Source: PSRF01 sp051000815 (GTDB lineage Bacteria > Acidobacteriota > Blastocatellia > Pyrinomonadales > Pyrinomonadaceae). From it: a stretch of DNA of 64,000 nucleotides. A program made the translations under genes and the position numbers. Numbering within the stretch: position 1 is the first letter of the stretch; each line of letters opens with the position of its first letter. Location: the NCBI GenBank assembly GCA_051000815.1, contig JBPCNX010000098.1, positions 96,339-160,338 of the forward strand, written 5' to 3'. A model generated the notes under the pieces. The model did no database searches. It saw nothing but the letters and a program-made list of their open reading frames with translations, and had not been told where the DNA came from. Positions 54,283-62,048 of this stretch are shown in pieces.

Positions 54283-54479
54283 ATGAGTGATAATGCATTT
54301 GCTAACTCAAGAAGGCTCTAGAGGGTGCTCTCGCTTTTGAGCGTGGAGAGCATCGAGATTTAAAGGTCACGCGTGTCCCAAACTTCCCGCGCGCCGAAAA
54401 CGTCCCCGCAAGAAACTCTATCCGAGAAAAGCTAAGTCACCGCAGCGATGAGCTGGTTAAAATCAGGCGGCGCTCTTGA
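54283..54479 (+). pseudogene. remnant of an HTH regulator, paralogous to 57778 gene
   Basis: ATG 54283 begins MSDNAFANS and soon hits a stop, but from 54309 another frame reads KKALEGALAFERGEHRDLKV. That is almost the same as QALEGALAFERGERRDLKVT in the gene at 57778. The HTH domain itself is not preserved. The fragment overlaps the 3' end of the minus-strand HTH gene. Confidence 0.75.
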
Positions 54480-54762
54480 ATAGGAGTTTTGCTTGCACCC
54501 CTAGCGAGGCCAACACCCGGAGCATGAGATCTGCTGAAATGTCGTGGGTGTTACGGTTCAGGATAGCGGTCACGCGAGTGCGTGATGTGTGAGCGAGCCG
54601 CGCCACGTCTGAATGAGTCAATCCCTTCTTAGAAACGACCTCAATGATCTTATCGTTAAGGTCGCTTCGGAATTCGATCTCCATTCCGTCGGCAGGAGCC
54701 AAGCCCAACAACTTCGCGAGTTCTCTCGCGTTGCGAGCCACAATTGGCTTAACTTTCTTCAT
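54463..54762 (-). CDS. XRE-type HTH protein (antitoxin-like)
   Basis: A 99-residue protein with the helix-turn-helix in its C-terminal half (GLTHSDVARLAHTSRTRVTAILNRNTHDISADLMLRVLASLG), typical of HigA-like antitoxins. ATG 54762 has AAGGAG seven bases upstream; the frame itself is open to 54807. A frame of about 21 codons starting at GTG near 54826 and ending inside the start codon (…RLKEMLDEES) may be the tail of a lost toxin gene or a short leader peptide. No toxin partner is present. Confidence 0.8.
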   Translation of the reverse strand: MKKVKPIVARNARELAKLLGLAPADGMEIEFRSDLNDKIIEVVSKKGLTHSDVARLAHTSRTRVTAILNRNTHDISADLMLRVLASLGVQAKLLFKSAA

Positions 54763-55050
54763 CGAGCATCTCCTTAAGTCTCTTCTGCGCCAAAGCAATC
54801 TCACCAAGCTTCACAGTGGCAGTGTCTCAAATATGGGACATAATTGTCGAGAGTGATTTACATTCGTCCAGTGCGGTTGAGATGGTGCGATGCTGTCTGA
54901 CCAGGACATAATGGGCCGTTAGGCATGACCGCCCGATAAGGAACGCTACGGACTGATGAATCGCGAACGAACATACTTCTAATTGAGTTCTTTGTGTTCG
55001 CACACAGCGCGAACCGCTATAGAATGGTTGAGACTCGACCGGAGCAAACA

Positions 55051-57081
55051 ATGCCCAATATCGGTGGTTACGACATAGGCAGGCTACTGGGACATGGCGC
55101 GTACGGGGAAACGTACGAAGCCGTGAAATCAGGTGACCGAGTCGCGCTGAAGCTGATTAGAGAAGAGGCTATGCAGCAGGGGTATGATGTTCGACGCTTT
55201 CAGCGAGAAGTGCGCGCGCTACAGAAGGCCGTCGGCCCTCACGTCGTTCGGTTCATTGATGCTGGCGTCGGACAACTCGGAAACGAGACCCGTTACTTTG
55301 TCGCTCTTGAGTATCTAGAAGGCCAAGACCTGGCTCGCGCGTTTCAAACATCAGGAAATGCTTTTAGTGAAGGCGATCTCAAGAGAATACTCACACAAAT
55401 AGTTGCAGGACTCGAGACAGTTCATGCCCAGAACATAGTCCACCGAGACCTGAAGCCAGCGAACGTTTTTCTTACTCAATCCGGTGACGTGAAGCTGCTT
55501 GATTTTGGCCTAGTTAAGATGCTCGATTACACAACCCTCACGACAATGCCGGGGCAGCCGATTGGAACGCCGCTATACATCGCGCCCGAGATTCTGCGCG
55601 GTGATGCGGTTGACTATCGCGCAGATTTCTATTCACTCGGCATCCTGATCTATCACTTGGTGACTCGCGGTAATTACCCGTTTACGGCGCGAACGCCGCT
55701 GGAGTTATATGCGCAGGTGGTAAACAACCCGCCCACGCCACCGACTCGTCACAATCGACTTCTATCATCAGAATTCGAAAATCTGATTCTTACGCTTGTC
55801 GCCAAGCAGCCTTATGAACGGCCGAGTAGACATGACGAGCTGAGTCAGGGGATTCAAACCACGCCTGTAGACGTGCCGCCACAATCGCAAATCGTCACCA
55901 GCCCGATGAAGGTTAGCTATCCCAAAAGATGTTTCTTTCATCTTCTCCAAACAGAGAAGGGGGACGTGGAGCAGTTTCTGAACGCCGGAGGACAACTGGA
56001 TTCCGTGATCTATCCAGCCCACTTCCTTCCTCGCTACAAAAAATCTCTTGAGGCGTTTAGAAACCTGGGCCTTCCATATTTGTTCGATCCGATGACGTAT
56101 AGGCTGGCGTACTCATCCTTTGCGCAAACGCAGGGACTCGTTAAGTTGCCGTACGTCCCAGACCCGAATAGTGTTCTGACCCCAGCTGCTCTACAGTCGC
56201 TTCAGGCCCAACAGAGTTATGCCAGAAAGTGTATTGATTGGCAGCTCCAGTGGAAATGCTCGATCCTGGTCGCGCCGTTCCATTTCTGTCGCGACCTCGG
56301 CTCGCCTTGGACTGACATCGATATCAAACTCATCGAAGAATCGATTTCTTATGCCAAGACCAAGACAGATGCGCCGCCGGTTTACGCTTGGTTGTGTATA
56401 AATATCGAGCCATACACAATTGAATCGAACCGCTTGGCGCTTCTGAACCGGTATTCGCGGGCACGTGCAGATGGTTACTTCTTTTACGTAGATACCTTCG
56501 ACGAACGGACGAACAACCCGCTTCAATTACGAGCGTATCTTGATGTGATTCAACTTTTTCAGAAATTGGGCAAGCCAGTCTTCGCCTGTCGCATAGGCAC
56601 GCTTGGCTTGGGTTTTCTTGCCGCGGGCGCAGACGGAGCGACCTCTGGCATTGCTTCGCTAACTACTTTCTCTGAGAGTACTCTATTGGTGAATCGGTCG
56701 TCTGGCTACGATATGACCAAGAAATACTACATCCCGAGCCTGATGCTGACCTTACCAGTTCCGATGGCACAAGATATTCTTTCGGACAATCGTAATTCAT
56801 CTCTCAGGTGCAATTGCCCGCATTGCGGCCGTGCTTCACGTGGTCTGGATCAATTCGCAAAGGCGCATTTTCTCTACGCAAGGACCCAAGAGGTTGCAGA
56901 ACTAAATAGCCTAGTAGACTCGACGCAACGCCTCGGTTGGTTCATCAAGAGAGTGCGAGATGCTCTCCAGAATTGTGAAAATGTAAGAAAGCAACAGCTC
57001 GTAGCACTGACGCCCGGTTACTACTCTCATCTGCGAGTTTGGCAGCAAGTGTTTTCTCCGCCAGCGGGAGGGTCGCCATGA
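55051..57081 (+). CDS. Ser/Thr kinase fused to a TIM-barrel-like domain with CxCxxC
   Basis: A 676-residue protein. Residues 1-270 form a complete Hanks kinase: Lys34 (VALKLI), His131-Arg-Asp133, Asp151-Phe-Gly, then GTPLYIAPE. From about 310 to 585 comes an unfamiliar domain with TIM-barrel-like strands (SILVAPFHFCRDLGSPWTD, YFFYVDTF, FLAAGADGATSGI). It is followed by a CNCPHC cluster at 587-592 and an HFLYARTQEV segment. The CxCPxC plus H-x-LY layout recalls zinc sites of tRNA/DNA-guanine transglycosylases, but this is a hypothesis. ATG 55051 follows GGAG; GTG 54994 and ATG 55024 are alternatives. Confidence 0.8.
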   Translation: MPNIGGYDIGRLLGHGAYGETYEAVKSGDRVALKLIREEAMQQGYDVRRFQREVRALQKAVGPHVVRFIDAGVGQLGNETRYFVALEYLEGQDLARAFQTSGNAFSEGDLKRILTQIVAGLETVHAQNIVHRDLKPANVFLTQSGDVKLLDFGLVKMLDYTTLTTMPGQPIGTPLYIAPEILRGDAVDYRADFYSLGILIYHLVTRGNYPFTARTPLELYAQVVNNPPTPPTRHNRLLSSEFENLILTLVAKQPYERPSRHDELSQGIQTTPVDVPPQSQIVTSPMKVSYPKRCFFHLLQTEKGDVEQFLNAGGQLDSVIYPAHFLPRYKKSLEAFRNLGLPYLFDPMTYRLAYSSFAQTQGLVKLPYVPDPNSVLTPAALQSLQAQQSYARKCIDWQLQWKCSILVAPFHFCRDLGSPWTDIDIKLIEESISYAKTKTDAPPVYAWLCINIEPYTIESNRLALLNRYSRARADGYFFYVDTFDERTNNPLQLRAYLDVIQLFQKLGKPVFACRIGTLGLGFLAAGADGATSGIASLTTFSESTLLVNRSSGYDMTKKYYIPSLMLTLPVPMAQDILSDNRNSSLRCNCPHCGRASRGLDQFAKAHFLYARTQEVAELNSLVDSTQRLGWFIKRVRDALQNCENVRKQQLVALTPGYYSHLRVWQQVFSPPAGGSP

Positions 57082-57785
57082 GCTGCTTGGAAAGGGAAAT
57101 GATTGAGCCGATTCGGCGGTTTATGCTCGACCACCTACGGATGGACATCACAGCGCAGGAGTTCTCTGCCGGATATGGGGTCGCGGACTTGGTGGGTGCC
57201 TCATTGTGCGGCGAAGGCTGCGAGGTGCGCAGAGAGAAGGGGCTGGAAGTCGCCCTGGATCATCGCTACATAGTGCAAGTGCTCTTGGCATTGCACCCAG
57301 AAGGACGAACTTCACTGCCGTATATTCTTCGACGAGTTGCTCTGTCCGAAAGCACTCTCCGCACAAAGGTGCTTCCGCAGTTGGATAAGCTAGGTTTGAT
57401 CGAGCGCGAGGATGGTTACGTTCGACTCATCTTTACCCCTCCCAAGCCAGCTCGACACGTGGTAGCTGTGGAGGCCAAACAGACGAGGTGGCGAGATGCA
57501 ATCTTGCAAGCCCGTCGGTACACGTTCTTCGCAGATCAAACCTACATCGCTGTATGGGCCAGAACAGCAGCTCGGGTCGACAAAGGTTTGCTGTATCGAC
57601 ATCGGGTTGGCCTCATCGCAGTTGAAGATAATGGCGACTGCAGGATTGTTACCGATGCTCCTAAAGTGAGCCCACGCGAGACCAATATGAATCGCTTCTG
57701 TACGGAGTTCTTGTACGGGCTAGCGTTACGATCAGGTATGATCGGTGGAACTCTTTACAAGAGAGAGGTCAAACTGTATGCGTGA
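57078..57785 (+). CDS. winged-helix / PD-(D/E)xK-like protein
   Basis: A 235-residue product whose ATG overlaps the kinase stop (ATGA), so the two are translationally coupled. Residues 77-111 form a winged helix (LPYILRRVALSESTLRTKVL, QLDKLGLIERE). A possible PD-(D/E)xK site is Asp37 (GYGVADLVG) with Glu132-Ala-Lys134 in AVEAKQTRWRDAILQARRYT, followed by a TYIAVWARTA strand. The protein may bind and cut DNA, or read a modified end. I know of no named family. The frame also opens at 57039, within the kinase. Confidence 0.65.
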   Translation: MSCLEREMIEPIRRFMLDHLRMDITAQEFSAGYGVADLVGASLCGEGCEVRREKGLEVALDHRYIVQVLLALHPEGRTSLPYILRRVALSESTLRTKVLPQLDKLGLIEREDGYVRLIFTPPKPARHVVAVEAKQTRWRDAILQARRYTFFADQTYIAVWARTAARVDKGLLYRHRVGLIAVEDNGDCRIVTDAPKVSPRETNMNRFCTEFLYGLALRSGMIGGTLYKREVKLYA

Positions 57786-58086
57786 CAAGTCATTCGCCGA
57801 TCTCAAGCAAGCGTTGGAAGGCGCGCTTGCTTTTGAGCGTGGCGAACGCCGCGATTTGAAGGTAACTAGAATTCAGGCTCCGCGACCGCCGAAGGCGATG
57901 TCGCCGAAAGATATTGCTCGGATACGAGAAAGGCTCAACTGCTCACAAGCGGTGTTTGCGATGACGCTGAATATTAGCCCCAAGACGGTCCAAGCGTGGG
58001 AGCAAGGGTCAAGAGAGCCTGGTGACGCCGCGCTCAAGTTGCTCACGATCGCGAAAAAACATCCCGAGGTTCTGCTCGAAGCTTGA
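57778..58086 (+). CDS. XRE-type HTH regulator (antitoxin-like)
   Basis: A 102-residue protein. The N-terminal segment LKQALEGALAFERGERRDLKV precedes a lambda-repressor-like HTH (AMSPKDIARIRERLNCSQ, MTLNISPKTVQAWEQGSREP). It overlaps the preceding gene by eight bases, so it is co-translated. It is likely to repress the cassette. A decayed paralogue lies at 54283. Confidence 0.85.
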   Translation: MRDKSFADLKQALEGALAFERGERRDLKVTRIQAPRPPKAMSPKDIARIRERLNCSQAVFAMTLNISPKTVQAWEQGSREPGDAALKLLTIAKKHPEVLLEA

Positions 58087-58091
58087 AAGTT

Positions 58092-59150
58092 ATGGCCGGA
58101 ATTCGACAACATATTCTCCCGCGCTTTCTACTTAAAGGCTTCGCAAGTCGCATTCAAGATAAGAAAATCTTTACCTGCGTGTACCGTAAAGGAGGACCTC
58201 AATTCGAAACGACTATTGAGAACGTGGGCCTGGAAAAACACTTTTACGGTAAAGCTGGCGAAATTAGCGCTGACGAAGAGATTACGCAACTTGAAAGTGG
58301 CTATGCGCGATTGATCGATGAGCTTCGAAACGAGCCGCATGGCGCACACGTAGACAGTAAGCAAGTTTCGGAATTTGTTGCTCACCTTACGATCCGAACA
58401 AAGCAGTTACGCGAGTTTTTTCGCGAGTCCGCTGAGTACCTGATTGATCACATTACTCTGTTTTTGTCGAATCCATCGAATCTCAAGAAACTGTTGCTGA
58501 GCAAACCTGAGTTAATAGAGCAGGAGCTTCAAAAAACTCTTAAAGAGATTCCCGTGGCTCAAGCCTATAAAGACTTTCTGATCGAGCTCGTACAACTGAA
58601 TGCTCAGGAGATCATCGACCAACATATGCCAGACCTCCAGAGCACCCTCCACGAACTGATCGCCCAAATGAAAAGTCTCCTGCCGAACGCAGTGAGGGAT
58701 GGTCATATCAAGTCTTTAGCGAAACATCCGGCTCCAGAGACGCGATCGGAAGGATACCAATCGTTGAATTGGTTCGTTCGCGAGGTCGAAGAGCCGCTTA
58801 TTCTTGGGGATATTGGCTGCCTGTTTGAAATCGATGGCGAGAGGAGATTCAAGCCATTTGATGACAAGGGCGACAAAATCATCAACGTCTATTTTCCTAT
58901 AGCTTCACGAAAACTTCTGCTCGGTACGTCTAATTCCGCCTCTTTTGATTTGGACGTCAGCCAAGTGAATCAAGCCACTTCGAAATGCAGTTATGAATAC
59001 TTCGTGTGTTCCGAAGTTTCCACTGCCAACAAGGGGTTATCTCATTCGATCGGGGATTGGGCCGGCATACTAACGAAAAGAGAAATGGAACAATTGCTCA
59101 ACGAGATTCTCGCGGATCTCGATCGACAGCCATTGTTAGATAGGAAATAG
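58092..59150 (+). CDS. DUF4238 protein
   Basis: A 352-residue protein matching DUF4238: IRQHILPRFLLKGFA at the start, then the ENVGLEKHFYGKAG signature near residue 45 and helices up to about 230. An unassigned tail has LILGDIGCLFEIDGE and NVYFPIASRKLLLGT. The family is of unknown function and often found beside mobile or defence genes. ATG 58092 lies five bases after the HTH stop codon; TTG 58083 is an overlapping alternative. It is the last gene before attR. Confidence 0.8.
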   Translation: MAGIRQHILPRFLLKGFASRIQDKKIFTCVYRKGGPQFETTIENVGLEKHFYGKAGEISADEEITQLESGYARLIDELRNEPHGAHVDSKQVSEFVAHLTIRTKQLREFFRESAEYLIDHITLFLSNPSNLKKLLLSKPELIEQELQKTLKEIPVAQAYKDFLIELVQLNAQEIIDQHMPDLQSTLHELIAQMKSLLPNAVRDGHIKSLAKHPAPETRSEGYQSLNWFVREVEEPLILGDIGCLFEIDGERRFKPFDDKGDKIINVYFPIASRKLLLGTSNSASFDLDVSQVNQATSKCSYEYFVCSEVSTANKGLSHSIGDWAGILTKREMEQLLNEILADLDRQPLLDRK

Positions 59151-59328
59151 ATCAAGCGGATAGTTTCGTTGTTTAGGTCATAAGCGGCAGATATGTTTGG
59201 CGATGGCGTGATTATGGCGCGATGGCGTGCTACGACGTAGCGAGACCTAACAAACTTTGACGGCTGCGGATTCGGTAAATACTGGCTTATCTCGTTTCGT
59301 CTCGTCTTGTTAGTGTCCCTCGACCCGT
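59151..59328. other. non-coding end of the island
   Basis: No supported gene. It contains repeated GATGGCG-type motifs (GATGGCGTGATTATGGCGCG) resembling a short stretch near 46700 at the other end of the island, possibly recombinase arm sites. Confidence 0.45.
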
Positions 59329-59375
59329 CTCATAATCTGTTGGTTCGGGGTTCGAATCCCTGCGGGGGCACCAAT
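59329..59375 (+). other. attR: 47-bp copy of the tRNA 3' end
   Basis: An exact copy of 46588-46634, without the 5' half of the tRNA, so it cannot form a tRNA. It marks the right edge of the island. Confidence 0.92.
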
Positions 59376-59565
59376 AAAATCAGTCATTTACCGATAGGCG
59401 ACATTTCACACAGTGCCGCTTTGTGTGCCTATCGTGTGCCAAGCCTGCTAAACCGCCGCTCGATGCCTTGCTGATAGTGCGTTGTGGAGGATCACGCTGC
59501 CAGTTCCCGTCAAGCAGATTATCGAGTGTCAAGTGATTCCGTGAGGTTAGGCCTGAATTGAAAAG
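59376..59565. other. stretch beyond attR, no supported gene
   Basis: About 190 bp with GTGTGCCTATCGTGTGCC direct repeats but no gene. It may be the remains of a second element inserted at the same tRNA site. Confidence 0.4.
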
Positions 59566-60165
59566 TCAGCCCGCTTTGGCTGGCAACAAAACTTCCTCCG
59601 GTAGCGAATACATTGGTGTTTGTCGAGCAATTGTTACACCCTTATCAAGCTGATATTCCATCTCTACTAAGAGTCCCACCCCGTCTTCCCCCGATCTAAG
59701 TCGGCGACACAATAGATCCGCCAGGGCCTGATCCTCTACGGTACAAATTACTTGTTGGCCATAACTTCTAATTGCTGAAAGGACTTCCACCAAGTGAAGT
59801 GCTCTGTAGTCATCGATATGCTGAACGGGTTCATCTAGGATGACTGTTTTGAGTTGGCACCAAGATCGCGACAAATGGACCGCTAGCAAAAAGGCGAGTC
59901 CCACCGCTCTGCGTTGTCCGCTGCTAAAGAGAAATCTCGGATTGAGATCGTCGCCGACTCTGAAACTCAGAAAGTGCCGAATGTCACCTCGCAAATGATA
60001 ATCCAACTCGAGCCAGTTCAGATGAGGGCGCAACCTTAAAAACAGCTCACTAAGTAGTGGTGATAGGGCCGCAAGGTGCTCATCAACGATTTCTCCCGAC
60101 AACCGATTGATCTCAATAGCCAGATTCTGGGCAGAAGAGAGAACGTGTCTAACGATTCGAAGGCG
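59566..60165 (-). pseudogene. C-terminal fragment of an SMC/RecF-like ATPase
   Basis: About 200 residues that look like the tail of an ABC-type DNA-repair or defence ATPase: the signature FLFSSGQRRAVGLAFLLAVHLS, Walker B VILDEPVQHIDDYRALHLVEVL, and ICTVEDQALADLLCRRL. Walker A and the coiled coil are missing. The open frame runs to 60228, but beyond about 60165 it reads the back of a kinase gene. So the 5' part has been lost at a junction. Confidence 0.75.
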
Positions 60166-61758
60166 CTTCTCCGAATTTCCTTCGGCACTGTCCTTTATCA
60201 GATGGCGACCGGAATCCTCCCCTTCCAAGGAGAGACGTCGGCGGTTGTGTTCGACGCAATCCTCAATCGAGATCCCACTCCCTTGAATCAGGTCAATCCG
60301 TCGCTGCCGCCGGAGCTCAGCCGCGCGCAGGCCCTGGAGAAAGACCGCGACCTGCGGTATCAGAGTGCCACACTGATCTTAAGACGGCGCTCAAACGATT
60401 GAAGCGTGATCTCGACTCGGGAAAACATGCCGCCGATTCGAGTGGCATGCGACGAGCTGCGTCAACGCTTCAGGACCACTCCATTGCCGTTCTCTACTTT
60501 GAGAACCTCAGCGGAATGAAAGAGGACGAGTACCTGCGGGACGGCATCACCGAGGACATCACTACGGAGTTGTCAAAGATCAAAGGGCTGAAGACTTTCT
60601 CGCGGGCTATGGTGCTGGCCTATCGCGACAAATCGGTGACGGCCGGACAGGTCGGAAAGGAGCTCGGCGCGTCGCAGGTGCTGGTCGGCAGTCTGCGTCG
60701 AGCGGGGGCGCGCCTGCGCATCAACGCTCAGCTCGTCGACGCCGCCACAGATTTTCCGCTCTGGTCGGAACGGTATGACCGCGAGATGAAGGACGTGTTC
60801 GAAGTGCAGGACGAGATCGCGCAGAAGATCGCCTCCGCGTTGCGGATCACGCTCTCGCCGCAGGAGCAGCAGGCTCTCTCCGCGAAACCGACCGAGAACC
60901 TGCAGGCTTACGATCTTTATCTAAGGGAAGAAACTATGCCCGTCGCGTCGGCCGGCAGGATCTGCTGTTTGCGCTCCAGATGTATGAGAATGCTGTCGCT
61001 CTCGATCCGGATTTCGCGCTTGCTCACGCCGGACTGGCAAACGTGTGCGCCGAGTATTACTATCACTTCGAGCGTCAGCAAAAATGGATCGGGCCACTAT
61101 TGCGACGCAGAAGGCGATTGCGACTGGACACGAGGCGCCGGAGATACAGTGTGCGGAGGCGTGGGTGCTTTTCGCCGACGCGCGTTACGGCGATGCTGTG
61201 GAAAAGATTCGGACGGCGCTAAGCCGGAAGCCCGATCTTGACGGCGGTTACTACTTACTGGGACGCGCCCTTTTCGCCGCCGGCCGATATCAGGAAGTTG
61301 TGGACATCATGGAGGAGGCCCTCGCGCACGCTAGCGAGAACTACAACATAACCATCCCGATTCATAACGCGCTGGGAGCGCTGGGAAAGACCGAAGCGCT
61401 ATTGCCACCGCGAGATTGCCATCTACGAGGCGCTATTGAAAAACGTTCCGAGGACGCCCGTGTCCGGATCCTGCTGGCTGCTGATTATGCAAGCCAAGGC
61501 CGGTTCGAGGAGGCCAAGCGCGAAGCCGACCTGGCCATGATCCTGCGTCCCGACGATTCGATGATTCTCTACAATACCGCATGCGTCTTCTGCACGATGA
61601 ATAATGTCGGCGACGCGATGATCGCCATCAAGAAGGCTTGGGAGGCAGGTTTCGTGGATCCGACGTGGACCCGCCAGGACCCCGACCTCCAACTGCTTCA
61701 CGGTGATCCAGAGTTCGAGCGACTCTATCCTCCGCCGACGGGTGAAGCTTCTGCTTAG
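60166..61758 (+). pseudogene. kinase–TolB–TPR gene, truncated and multiply frameshifted
   Basis: It starts within the kinase C-lobe (SFGTVLYQMATGILPFQGET). It changes frame near 60380, reads the TolB-like domain (HSIAVLYFENLSGMKEDEYL, LVGSLRRAGARLRINAQLVD), and shifts again near 60935 and 61095 through TPRs. A further pair of shifts lies near 61400, and the frame ends LQLLHGDPEFERLYPPP. The kinase N-lobe is absent. It is the decayed relative of signalling proteins such as those at 26307 and 36401. Confidence 0.85.
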
Positions 61759-62048
61759 CAGTGCGGCGGCGTGGAGTCTGTCTCTGCGGCCTTGCCGCAC
61801 AGTGCGGCGGCGAAGCCGCGACATTCCAATGCAGGCTTACGATAAGGCGGAGCCTCACCGCACTGTGTGGCGGCAAAGCCGCAACTCTATTGCGGTCTAT
61901 TTCACACTGGAACGGCCCATCTGTCGCCCGCTAAAGCGCGCTCCAATTCATAAGGACATCTGATCCCCGGGTTACGCTCGTCCCGATACATCGGGACTCG
62001 TCACCCGGGGCTACATTCTTTCCGCCGCTAACGCGGCTCGTTGACGCA
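61759..62048. repeat. GC-rich palindrome cluster
   Basis: GCAGTGCGGCGGCG, CGGCCTTGCCG, GTGCGGCGGCGAAGCCGC and CACTGTGTGGCGGCAAAGCCGC form repeated GCGGC/GCCGC hairpins. A further palindrome is CCCCGGGTTACG with CACCCGGGG around a CGTCCCGATACATCGGGACTCG stem. No gene is supported. Confidence 0.75.

Larger units (their letters stand above)
46588..59375. mobile_element. 12.8-kb tRNA-integrated defence-type genomic island
   Basis: It is bounded by the two 47-bp att copies. Inside, a decayed integrase abuts the tRNA. It is followed by a PLD/SNF2 helicase, an Eco57I-type methylase with a split specificity region, HTH regulators, and a kinase/nuclease-like/HTH/DUF4238 cassette. No transfer, replication or phage structural gene is seen. 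With a ruined integrase the island is probably immobile unless helped in trans. The genes have island-like content unrelated to their flanks. Confidence 0.88.

Noticed and set aside
46588..59375. Prophage
   Set aside because: No phage structural, lysis or replication genes are present; only integrase remnants and defence-type cargo.
59329..59404. A second tRNA gene at the right end of the island
   Set aside because: Only the 3' half from the anticodon loop is present; the acceptor 5' strand and D arm are absent, so it is attR.
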